Positions 1 through 7,975 of a stretch of 46,595 nt of DNA are shown here, piece by piece. The DNA lies in assembly GCA_029939995.1 (NCBI GenBank), contig JAOZRW010000015.1:1-46595 (forward strand), read 5' to 3'. This stretch comes from Acidimicrobiia bacterium. GTDB taxonomy: Bacteria > Actinomycetota > Acidimicrobiia > Spongiisociales > UBA5794. Position 1 is the stretch's first letter, and the number at the start of each line of letters is the position of its first letter. A model generated the notes under the pieces. The model was not told the DNA's origin. It ran no database searches and saw nothing but the letters and a program-made list of their open reading frames with translations. The translations under genes and the position numbers were made by a program.

Positions 1-135
1 CTCGGGAATCCCAGACACCACAAGGGACACTCACCACACTATCACCCACAAACCGCGGATCCACGCTGAGGGGGAGGTGCCGACGAAGGAGGCGGAGGGG
101 GTCGGAGCCCGTCGGTCGGACCGGTGTCTTCGGCT
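1..135. other. Left-edge non-coding stretch with G-rich repeat-like sequence
   Basis: No gene is visible. It lies downstream of the nitrilase-family gene. Bases 65-77 read GCTGAGGGGGAGG and recur inverted at 46581-46593 at the other edge. An 11-bp palindrome, CGGTCGGACCG, lies at 113-123 just past the nitrilase stop and could form a small hairpin. There is no T-run, so a classical terminator is not supported. Confidence 0.4.
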
Positions 136-1080
136 TCAGTCGGTGTGGGTGTCGAAGATCACCGGGTTCTTCGGGCGTTCGTCGACGGTGAGCGTGAAGA
201 CGTCGGGGCGCGCGTAGTGGCCGGTCGGATCGAAGTCGAACTTGCCGCGGGTGATCTCGCCGAGATCGAGTTCCGCGGTCAGGATCACCTCGCCGCTCCG
301 GTCCGGTCCTGCGAGGAACGTTCCATGTGGATCGATGATGGCGCTGCCGCCGCCGATCAGCACCGTGTCGGGGTCGTCACCGTACGCGGTGTGGTAGTCG
401 GCCGGGTAACCGGCCCGTGTGGCGTACTGGTTCGCGGAGAGCACGAAGGTCCGGCCTTCGAGGGCGATGTGCTGCATGGTCGATGCCCAGCGGTCGCGGT
501 CGTCGACCGTCGGGGCGCACCAGATCTGCACACCCTTCCGGTAGAGAGCGGCCCGGTAGAGCGGCATGTAGTTCTCCCAGCAGATTGCCGCTCCGAGCAT
601 GCCGACCGGCGTATCGATGACGGGCATCATGGACCCGTCGCCGAAGCCCCAGATGAGTCGCTCGGCGGCGGTGGGCATGAGCTTGCGATGAACGCCGAGG
701 AGACGGCCGTCGGGGTCGAGGAAGACGACGGAGCAGTAGAGCGTCCCGCCGTCACGTTCGATGACACCGGCGACCAGGTGCGTGCCGGCCGACGCCTCGG
801 CGATCTGCTCGAGATCGGGGCCGGGGAGCGTGATCGCCCCGTCGGCGTATCGGCGGAACCAGTCCCGGCCTTCCTCGGTGCGACTCCCGACGACGGCGCC
901 GAAATCGTGTCCCTTCGGGTAGCCGCCGACGAACGCCTCGGGGAAGACGACGAGATCCGCTCCAGCCCGGCGCGCATCCGATGTCAGGTCGCCGAGTTTC
1001 TCGATCGTGGCGGGGGTGTCGAATGCGATGGAACCGGCTTGTACGACCGCTGCGGTGATGGAGGACCGGGTTTCGCTCAT
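136..1080 (-). CDS. Nitrilase-family carbon-nitrogen hydrolase
   Basis: A 314-residue cytosolic hydrolase of the nitrilase superfamily, which cleaves nitriles or amides through a Glu-Lys-Cys triad. The triad is visible as E48 (FPEAFVGGYPKG), K133 (HRKLMP) and C167 (AAICWENYMP). The FPEAF..GYP and CWEN patterns and the length favour the nitrilase/cyanide-hydratase branch over amidases such as biotinidase, but the substrate cannot be read from sequence. The ATG at 1080 follows a TAGGGT box by six bases and has no Shine-Dalgarno, so a leaderless transcript starting inside the end of the CHAD gene is likely. It may also be read through from the upstream operon. Confidence 0.9.
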   Translation of the reverse strand: MSETRSSITAAVVQAGSIAFDTPATIEKLGDLTSDARRAGADLVVFPEAFVGGYPKGHDFGAVVGSRTEEGRDWFRRYADGAITLPGPDLEQIAEASAGTHLVAGVIERDGGTLYCSVVFLDPDGRLLGVHRKLMPTAAERLIWGFGDGSMMPVIDTPVGMLGAAICWENYMPLYRAALYRKGVQIWCAPTVDDRDRWASTMQHIALEGRTFVLSANQYATRAGYPADYHTAYGDDPDTVLIGGGSAIIDPHGTFLAGPDRSGEVILTAELDLGEITRGKFDFDPTGHYARPDVFTLTVDERPKNPVIFDTHTD

Positions 1081-1086
1081 GAGCGA

Positions 1087-1092
1087 ACCCTA
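1087..1092 (-). promoter_or_regulatory. -10 box for the nitrilase-family gene, leaderless type
   Basis: TAGGGT lies six bases before the ATG and overlaps the stop codon of the CHAD gene. No TTGACA-like -35 is evident. The spacing matches the other leaderless candidates in the window. Confidence 0.45.
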
Positions 1093-1887
1093 CCGGAGTC
1101 CGACCGCCGCCTCGATCGTGTGACGGAAGGATTCGGGTTGGTGGGAGAAGATCTCGTTCCCGTCGTCCATCGCTCTCGAGCGATACCCGTCCCGTGCGCG
1201 CCGCGACCGCGCGGCGATGGCGGTGAAGCCGGGATCACGCGGTCGTTTCTCGGCGAGTTCGATCAGGACGGTCTGGTCGTGCTCGCTTCCGAGATCGTTT
1301 CCCAGTGTTCGGAACGGCATCACCACTGCTTCGGGAGCATGAAGCGCTTCGAGTTGGTAGCGCAGGTACTTCACCCGGCGGCGCCACCGGTGAAACGCCA
1401 CGGCCGTGGGCGCCGACCGGGCGGTCTCGAACTCGATCTGGCCTTTCCGATAGGTTCGCTCCAGCCCGGACCCGATGGACTTCGGCCCCGGGCTCTGCCG
1501 CATCACATACTGCCAGCGGGTGATGATGGCGCCGATGCGATCGAGCACGTCCGTTCGAGTCGTTCGCTCGAAGCCGTCCATGATCCGGGCGTGCTCGGCG
1601 ATCAGGACGGCGAGTGTCGCGTCGTCCGCTCCCAGGTCGCGGGCCGTCTCGATCACGACGAACGCGTCGCGTGCCGGGGCCAGGAGACGGGCCGTATCGC
1701 GAAGCGCGGCGTTCTCCGTGCGGTAGGTGTTGGTTCCGATCGACCGTCTGGCGAGACGCAGGTAGGCGCGGAGGCGCTTGATTCCCGTCCGCGCGCGATG
1801 CACCGCATCGTCGATGTCGTCGGTCGCGGCGATGAGCGCGGGGAGAGACTCCAGTCGCTCGAGCTCGACGGTTGCGAGGTCGTTCAT
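1090..1887 (-). CDS. CHAD domain protein
   Basis: A 265-residue, Arg- and His-rich helical protein. HRARTGIKRLRAYLR near the N-terminus and AFHRWRRRVKYLRYQLEAL in the second half are the two basic helix signatures of CHAD domains, which bind inorganic polyphosphate in studied members. No CYTH (triphosphate tunnel) domain is attached. The start is the ATG at 1887 because it overlaps the stop of the GH57 gene as ATGA; the open frame continues upstream only as a shadow of that gene. Translational coupling places it as the last gene of the M3 peptidase-GH57-CHAD operon. A polyphosphate-related role is family inference. Confidence 0.85.
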   Translation of the reverse strand: MNDLATVELERLESLPALIAATDDIDDAVHRARTGIKRLRAYLRLARRSIGTNTYRTENAALRDTARLLAPARDAFVVIETARDLGADDATLAVLIAEHARIMDGFERTTRTDVLDRIGAIITRWQYVMRQSPGPKSIGSGLERTYRKGQIEFETARSAPTAVAFHRWRRRVKYLRYQLEALHAPEAVVMPFRTLGNDLGSEHDQTVLIELAEKRPRDPGFTAIAARSRRARDGYRSRAMDDGNEIFSHQPESFRHTIEAAVGLR

Positions 1888-4800
1888 TCGTTTCCTAGCG
1901 GCGGGATCTGGGCGAAGTCGTCGTCGGTGAGGTCGTCGACCGATCCGGAGGGTACCGGTCTGTAGCCGGAGAGCACGGCTTCCTGGATACCGGGCTCGGG
2001 TGCCAGGAGATCCAGGATCCTGGTTCCGTTGATCGATCCGTCCCCTCCGCCGATGCGCCACTGCTGGGCGGTCGTCTCGACGTCGCGGACCCGTCGGACA
2101 CCGCTCGACGGGAACCCTTCCTGGCTCAGTACGGCGACGGCGTATCGCCAGGTTGCCGGATCACCGGGGCCGAAGAGCGTCTTCGAGATCCGGGCCGTCA
2201 CACGTCCCTTATCGGAGAAGACGAGCACCTTGAACGTCGGTTCGGTCTCGGTGACGGACCCGTCCGGTTCCGCCACGTAGAGCGCCGGGAACCATCCTTC
2301 GATCGTGAGCGCTCGATCCCATCCCGAACCCGGCTCCCAGGAGGCGTTCCGTCCGGGGAGGAACCGGTGTGCCCCGGCGTCCGTGTCCGGATCGGTGTCC
2401 ACGTAGACGTCGAACGTCTGGATGGAGAGACCGTTCGGGCTGTCCCACGGATTGAGGATCGGGGCGAGAACGTCGAACGTGAACACGAGATCGTCTCCCG
2501 ACTCCCCGACGGTGAACGCCGTCAGGTCGTAGGAGCCCGGAGTGAACACCGGGTCGGTCGGATAGGTGTACCCGCCGGGTCCGTGATCGTCCCCTTCGGG
2601 ATCGGTGGCTTCGAAGGCCACCTGAACGTTGGAGATGTCGGGGACGAGCATGACGCCGGGGCCCTCCTCCGGGAAGAGCGAGCCCTCCGGCCCCCCCTGC
2701 CGATCGACGACGCGGAATCGCACGCGATCGCCGGTCTCGATGGGGCCGAGAGACGCGAGGGGAACCGAGAACTCGATGCTCGTGCCGTCGAACCCCGCGT
2801 CGAGCGATTCGGGGGTCACGAGCACACCGGGCTCGGCGATGCCGTTGCCGGAGCCCAGGGGCGGGAGGGGACCCGGACCCCGCACCACCACCGGGTCGGT
2901 GCCGCGCCACGACAGCACGTGGCTCGCCTCGAAGCCGAGCACAGCCCCCTCGACGGTGAGCCCTCGAGAGGTGGCGGCGCCGGGTGCGTCCAGATACAGA
3001 TCGAATCCCGCTCCTTCGTCTCCGAGGACTTCGGCCCGGTAGTCGACGCGGATCTGCAGCCGATCCCGGTCGTAGAGCCAGCGGTAGGCCGAGAACGGTC
3101 CTGCGTCGAACTCATAGAGCCCTGCGGATTCCCAGTCCGCGGCGGCGACCTCGGCGTCGATCTCGACCCTCCCCGTCTCGTCGGCCGATCGGTCGGGGGC
3201 GACGGTGGGACTCGGGACGATGGGAGTGCGGACGAACGCCGGCCGTTCCATCCCGAGGGAGTCGTAGACGCGGCCGAGCAGTTCACGGTAGGCGCCGTCG
3301 AAGTATGCGTCGTCGCCGGAGTTCTGGTCCGACCCGTACCACCAGAACCAGTCGGAGCCCTCGGCGAAGAGCAGATTCTCGTAGGCGGCGGCGAGCTGTT
3401 CCGAGGAGACGGAACCCTCCTTGACCGCTTCCGCATAGTCCCGCCGGGTCATCCACAGGGCGTCCCACGCGGTGGCTTCCTCCGGTTCGCCGATCCATGT
3501 GGCGAAGTTCGGCTGGAACCACGAAGCGGGGAAGACGTCCGGAAGGGGAGCGACGTCGTCGCTGAACGCGTCGAGAAGCTCGCCCGGCGTCACCGTGGTC
3601 ACGAAGTCCGAGGTGCTCAGGTTCTCGTACAGGGCGTTGAGGAAGTCCTTGCCGTCGTTGTCGTAGTGCTCCCACGCGTTCTCGCCGTCGACGACGATCG
3701 TCACGACCTTGGGCCCCTCGACCCCGAGCTCGTCGAGCCGGTCTCGTGCGTGTCTGAGCCGACCCATGAAGTCGTCGGCCGCCGCCCCTCCGGACATCCC
3801 GGAATACTCGAATCCGATCAGGTCCGAGATCGTGACGTCGCGGAAGAAGATCGGAAGGTCCGGGTTCCTGGTGTGCTGTGCCGCGTACATGCGGTACAGC
3901 ACGTCGGCGTCGACCACGGTGCCGGTCGAATCCCGCTCGAACGAGCCGAGACCGAGCGTTTGTCCGAGCACGTCCTCACCGGTGGCGATCCACTCCACAC
4001 CCTCGCCGGCCCAGATGGACGTGACCTCCTGGGCGACGGCCCCTTCTGCCGGCCACATGCCTGCGGGGCGGCGACCGAGGAGTCGTTCGGCGACGTCCAA
4101 TCCCCGCGTGACCTGCTCGCGAGCGTCGAGGGGCTCGCGGAACCGTTCGTTCGGCATGATCGCCGTCGGATCGCCGACCAGGGCGAGATTGGTGTCCGAG
4201 ATGAGGGGGAGGATCGGGTGGGCGAGCGGCGTGGTCGTGACTTCGATCTGGCCCTGTTCCCAGAGCTTCTTGTGGACGGCGAACGTGCCGGCGACGGCTT
4301 CGAGATGCGCTTCCAGGATCGGCTGCTTGTCTCCTTCGGTGAAGTCGCGTCCGCGATCGGCGATGCCGCTGAGCGGATCGGCGGTGAGGAGGTCCGGATC
4401 CGTCCACGCAAGATTGAAGAGAACCTGAAGGTCCCGGTAGTCCTTCGTCTCGAACTCCCCCCCGGCGGCTCGCAGATCCGCCAGTTCCTGATATCGGGGG
4501 AACCGGGCGATGATCCTCGGGTTCACGTCGAAGAAGCGATCGAGGAGGAACGTCTTCTCGTCGGCGGTCAATTCGTCCGCCGGGATCTCCGTGTGCACCC
4601 AGTAGGAGTCCCGGGTTCCGTTGAGGATGTCCTCGAGTTGGAGAAGGAGAACCGGTGTGAGGTTGAACGACACGTGGACGTCCGGGTAGCGGCCGACGAG
4701 CTCGGCCATGTCCCGGTAGTCCTTCGCCGCGTGGAGACGCACCCACGGGCGGGTGACGACACCGTCCGCGTCTTTCGGGTAGAGGGGCTGATGCTGGTGC

Positions 4801-4991
4801 CACAGCAGCACGAGGTAGAACCCGTCTTCGTCCAGCGGCGGGCGGTGAGCCGTCGTGGTGGTCGTCGTGCCGTCGTCGCTCCCCGGTGGTCGTGTGGTGG
4901 GGGTGGTGGTCGTTTCGTTCCCGCCGGACGTGCATGCGGTGATGACGAGGGCCAGGGAGAGGGCGGCAACCGAGAGCAGTCTCCTGGACAT
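1884..4991 (-). CDS. Secreted GH57 glycoside hydrolase lipoprotein with glucodextranase-type C-terminal domain
   Basis: A 1035-residue exported protein. A lipoprotein signal ends at C20 (LVITAC), followed by a Thr-rich tether to about residue 50. The GH57 catalytic region carries motif 1 HQHQP (65-69), the probable nucleophile E316 in MWPAEGAV and the probable acid/base D435 in VVDGENAWEHY, the pattern of amylopullulanases and alpha-amylases of this family. Residues from about 795 resemble the C-terminal binding module of glucodextranase (GYTYPTDPVF, then QTFDVYVDTDPDT). It probably cleaves alpha-glucans outside the cell. The ATG at 4991 is two bases after the M3 peptidase stop. The long frame upstream is a shadow. 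Confidence 0.88.
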   Translation of the reverse strand: MSRRLLSVAALSLALVITACTSGGNETTTTPTTRPPGSDDGTTTTTTAHRPPLDEDGFYLVLLWHQHQPLYPKDADGVVTRPWVRLHAAKDYRDMAELVGRYPDVHVSFNLTPVLLLQLEDILNGTRDSYWVHTEIPADELTADEKTFLLDRFFDVNPRIIARFPRYQELADLRAAGGEFETKDYRDLQVLFNLAWTDPDLLTADPLSGIADRGRDFTEGDKQPILEAHLEAVAGTFAVHKKLWEQGQIEVTTTPLAHPILPLISDTNLALVGDPTAIMPNERFREPLDAREQVTRGLDVAERLLGRRPAGMWPAEGAVAQEVTSIWAGEGVEWIATGEDVLGQTLGLGSFERDSTGTVVDADVLYRMYAAQHTRNPDLPIFFRDVTISDLIGFEYSGMSGGAAADDFMGRLRHARDRLDELGVEGPKVVTIVVDGENAWEHYDNDGKDFLNALYENLSTSDFVTTVTPGELLDAFSDDVAPLPDVFPASWFQPNFATWIGEPEEATAWDALWMTRRDYAEAVKEGSVSSEQLAAAYENLLFAEGSDWFWWYGSDQNSGDDAYFDGAYRELLGRVYDSLGMERPAFVRTPIVPSPTVAPDRSADETGRVEIDAEVAAADWESAGLYEFDAGPFSAYRWLYDRDRLQIRVDYRAEVLGDEGAGFDLYLDAPGAATSRGLTVEGAVLGFEASHVLSWRGTDPVVVRGPGPLPPLGSGNGIAEPGVLVTPESLDAGFDGTSIEFSVPLASLGPIETGDRVRFRVVDRQGGPEGSLFPEEGPGVMLVPDISNVQVAFEATDPEGDDHGPGGYTYPTDPVFTPGSYDLTAFTVGESGDDLVFTFDVLAPILNPWDSPNGLSIQTFDVYVDTDPDTDAGAHRFLPGRNASWEPGSGWDRALTIEGWFPALYVAEPDGSVTETEPTFKVLVFSDKGRVTARISKTLFGPGDPATWRYAVAVLSQEGFPSSGVRRVRDVETTAQQWRIGGGDGSINGTRILDLLAPEPGIQEAVLSGYRPVPSGSVDDLTDDDFAQIPPLGNE

Positions 4992-4993
4992 CG

Positions 4994-6949
4994 TCACCCG
5001 CTCAGGCCCAGTTCGGTCAGGTAGGCGTCGGAGGACGGTTCCCGGCCGAGGAACGCCCGAAGGTGCTCGATCGCATCCCTCGAGTAGCCGCGGGCGAGGA
5101 CCTCGCGCCGGTAGCGTTCCCCCACTTCGGGATCGAGGACGCCGGCATCCGAGAACACGGAGAACATGTCGTCGCCGTACACCTTCGCCCACTGGTACCC
5201 GTAGTAGCCGGCATCGTATCCGCCCATCAGGTGGCCGAACGAGGCGGCGAAGTGCGTGCCCTCGTGATACGGGATGAGCGTCAGGGCGAATGCCTCGCGT
5301 GTGGCCCGCTCGACGTCGACGTCGCCGTGCCCGGTGTGGATCGCCAGGTCGAACTTCCCGAGGAAGGCCTGACGCAGGGTCGAGAGGGCGATGTTCTGAT
5401 CGCGGGCGGCGACGAGACGCTCGACGAGATCTGTAGGGATCGTCTCTCCGGTTTCGAAGTGGGTTGCGAATCGCTGGAGAACCTCCGGCTCCCACATCCA
5501 GTGTTCCATGATCTGAGACGGCGCCTCGACGAAGTCCCACTCGGTGTCGTATCCGGCGAATCGGGGGTGATCGACCTCGGTCAGACAGAAGTGGAGGACG
5601 TGACCGAACTCGTGGAACAGTGTCAGGGCTTCGTCGTGCTTGAGCAGAGACGGCGTTCCCGGTCCCGGTTTCGTGAAGTTGGCCACCACGGCTGCGACCG
5701 GCGGGCGATAGGTTCCATCGCCCTGTCGCATGCCGCCGGTGATCGAGAAGCAGGCGGCGTGGCCGAACTTGCCGTCTCGCGGGAACAGATCGGCGTAGAA
5801 GTAGGCGATCGGCTCGCTCTCGCCGCGATTCCTGATCTCGAACAGATCCACGTCCTCGTGCCACGCGCGGGCATCGGCGACCTTGCGGTACTCCAACCCG
5901 AAGACGTTCCCGGTGACGTCGAACATGCCGTCGATCACGGCTTCGAGCGGGAAGTACTCCGCGACCTCGTTCTGATCGATCCCGTAGTTCTGCTTCCGCT
6001 GCTGGGTGTGGAGATACAGCCAGTCCCAGGCCTCGATCGACCCGCCGCCGAGGTCCTCAGATCCGAACTCCTGGAGCGCGGCGAGCTCGTCCCTTCCCCG
6101 CTCGGTGAGCCCCGGGATGATCGACTCATAGAGGTCTTCGACGGCTTCCGGCTCGGCCATCTTGATCTCCATCGAGTACCGGGCCCAGGTGTCGTAGCCG
6201 AGCAACGCGGCGATCTCCTCCCGGATGGCGACGGCCTCTGCGAGCAGGGGCATGTTCTCGTCCGCCGCCCGGTTCCAGAACTTGAACTGCATCCGTCTGC
6301 GCAACTCCCGGTTCTCAGCCTGCTCGATGAACGGGATGTAGTCCGGGTAGCTCATCGAGACACGGAACGTACCTTCGGTCGCTCCCGGCTGGAGGCCTTC
6401 GATGTACGAGTCGGGGAGACCGGCCAGTTCGTCGCGGGTCATCTCGATCCCGTCGTCCCACTCGTCGAGGTTGCTCGAGAAGGCGACCTGCAGCTCGATG
6501 AGTCGCTGATGGAGCTCTCGCATCCGGATGCGGTCGGCCTCGTCGAGATCGTGGCCTGCCCGGCGCAGATCGCGAAGCCAGAACTCGAGGTTCCGGGCTT
6601 CGAGGCCCTCCAGACCCTGTGCCTCCTCTGTTTTCGCGTAGGCGCGGATCGCGGCGGCAAGATCGTCGCGCATGATGAGGTCGGAGCCCCACTTCGCCAG
6701 GCGCTCCTCCATCGCAACCGCGGCGGACCGCACTTCGGCATCCGGGTGAACCCGCGCCATGAACGCTCCGCGGCCCGAAGCGTCGTGGATGAGGACGTAC
6801 GCGTCGTCGAGGGGCGCCATCGTGTTGGCGTAGGTCCTCGGGCCGGCGATCGCGACCATCGCATCGATGGCGGAATCCGCTTCGGCGATGGCGGATTCGA
6901 CGATGTCGGTGACGGATCGAGCGGTGACGGCGGTGTAATCGTGCAGCAT
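4994..6949 (-). CDS. M3 family oligoendopeptidase (zinc metallopeptidase)
   Basis: A 651-residue M3-family peptidase, normally a cytosolic zinc enzyme that trims short peptides. The zinc site is HEFGH (446-450), with E475 in FVEAPSQ as third ligand. The C-terminal YHEGTHFAASFGHLMGGYDAGYYGY block is the substrate-binding His/Tyr loop of thimet oligopeptidases. Length is normal and no signal peptide is seen. It is first in an operon with the GH57 lipoprotein and CHAD gene. The ATG at 6949 follows a TACCCT box by seven bases, so the mRNA is probably leaderless. Confidence 0.93.
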   Translation of the reverse strand: MLHDYTAVTARSVTDIVESAIAEADSAIDAMVAIAGPRTYANTMAPLDDAYVLIHDASGRGAFMARVHPDAEVRSAAVAMEERLAKWGSDLIMRDDLAAAIRAYAKTEEAQGLEGLEARNLEFWLRDLRRAGHDLDEADRIRMRELHQRLIELQVAFSSNLDEWDDGIEMTRDELAGLPDSYIEGLQPGATEGTFRVSMSYPDYIPFIEQAENRELRRRMQFKFWNRAADENMPLLAEAVAIREEIAALLGYDTWARYSMEIKMAEPEAVEDLYESIIPGLTERGRDELAALQEFGSEDLGGGSIEAWDWLYLHTQQRKQNYGIDQNEVAEYFPLEAVIDGMFDVTGNVFGLEYRKVADARAWHEDVDLFEIRNRGESEPIAYFYADLFPRDGKFGHAACFSITGGMRQGDGTYRPPVAAVVANFTKPGPGTPSLLKHDEALTLFHEFGHVLHFCLTEVDHPRFAGYDTEWDFVEAPSQIMEHWMWEPEVLQRFATHFETGETIPTDLVERLVAARDQNIALSTLRQAFLGKFDLAIHTGHGDVDVERATREAFALTLIPYHEGTHFAASFGHLMGGYDAGYYGYQWAKVYGDDMFSVFSDAGVLDPEVGERYRREVLARGYSRDAIEHLRAFLGREPSSDAYLTELGLSG

Positions 6950-6956
6950 GGACGCG

Positions 6957-6962
6957 AGGGTA
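6957..6962 (-). promoter_or_regulatory. -10 box for the M3 peptidase operon, leaderless type
   Basis: TACCCT seven bases before the ATG at 6949, with no room for a Shine-Dalgarno. Confidence 0.5.
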
Positions 6963-7000
6963 CCGGCGATCGGTGTTTGGCCGACGAGTGCGGGGCCGGG

Positions 7001-7975
7001 TCAGCCCCCGGACGGGGACACGTCGAAGAGGATGGGCCGGTGAGCGGGTCCGAGGTCCGGGCCGACCAGCCGGTACGGAACGGTGATCGCTCCCTTGTAG
7101 AGGGCGTGATCGACGGGGATGCCGGTGTAATCGCCGATCAGCGGCCAGTCGAACGACGGCCAGGTCGCGGCGTACCCGAAACCGTCCTCGGAGTTCGTCA
7201 GCTCTTCGGAGAGCAGCCGGAAGGCGTACGACCATCTCGTGGCATCCAGGTTGCCGGCGATGACGACCGGGCCTTCGATCTGCCGGATCGCGGCGTTGAC
7301 GGCGGTGAACCGTTCGATACGCCGGTCCGCCTGCGTTGCCGATCCGGGGGCGGGGATCGCGAGGCCGATGATCGTGAGCGTCATCTCGCCGTTCGAGACA
7401 TCGACGGAGAAGTCGGCTCCTGAGATCGGCAGGCGCGGCGCTGCGGTGGTCGTGTGCCGGACCAGGACGACGGGGGACCCGTGGGCATCGTCGGCGACCG
7501 GGACCGGAACGATACGATACGGCGCGTCGCCGTCTGCGAGCGTCCCCTCCCAGTCCCCCGTCGCGCGGTGGAGCAATGCCACGTCGGCCTCCGTGGAGTC
7601 GATCCAAGCGAGCACCTCTGCCCGGTTGCTGGGGGAGTCGCCGGCGTCGAGGCTCACGACCCGTATCCGTGCGCCCGACGCGACCTCGTCCTGGGAAGAG
7701 AGCCACATCGGTGCCAGCAGAGCCGCGTTGACGATGGCGGCCAGGAGGAAGACGGCCGAGATGGCCCGTCGGAAGACGAAACCGTAGACGATCGCGACCA
7801 CCAGCAGGACTGTGAGGAAGGGGAATCGCCAGTCGGCCGTGCGATCGAACCCCCACCACGTGGCGCCGAAGAACCCGGCGACGGTTCCGAACGTGGCCAG
7901 AGTTCCGATGAGGAACAGCGACGCGGAAGCGAGTTTTCGCCCGGTTCCGGTCTCGACGGTTCTACGTGATGACAT
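7001..7975 (-). CDS. Membrane protein with degenerate endonuclease/exonuclease/phosphatase (EEP) domain
   Basis: A 324-residue protein with about three N-terminal membrane helices (roughly residues 15-100) and an outward-facing EEP-like domain. The fold is suggested by RIRVVSLDAGD, VVIAGNLDATRWSYAFRLL and VDHALYKG, matching the usual start strand, GDxNATxWSxAFR and DHVL motifs. Catalytic positions differ: the Glu after strand 2 is replaced (ALLHRA), GDxN reads GNLD, and the final SDH reads PAH. It may be inactive or altered. The ATG at 7975 shares one base with the stop of the PQQ-propeller gene (TGATG), so the two are coupled. Confidence 0.75.
   Translation of the reverse strand: MSSRRTVETGTGRKLASASLFLIGTLATFGTVAGFFGATWWGFDRTADWRFPFLTVLLVVAIVYGFVFRRAISAVFLLAAIVNAALLAPMWLSSQDEVASGARIRVVSLDAGDSPSNRAEVLAWIDSTEADVALLHRATGDWEGTLADGDAPYRIVPVPVADDAHGSPVVLVRHTTTAAPRLPISGADFSVDVSNGEMTLTIIGLAIPAPGSATQADRRIERFTAVNAAIRQIEGPVVIAGNLDATRWSYAFRLLSEELTNSEDGFGYAATWPSFDWPLIGDYTGIPVDHALYKGAITVPYRLVGPDLGPAHRPILFDVSPSGG

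Noticed and set aside
2367-5024. Long open frame of 885 codons on the plus strand opposite the GH57 gene
   Set aside because: It lies antisense to a gene with clear domains, has low-complexity composition and no family motif; long mirror frames are normal in such GC-rich DNA.
5063-7423. Long plus-strand frame of 786 codons opposite the M3 peptidase
   Set aside because: Antisense to a gene with an intact HEFGH site; no recognisable domain.
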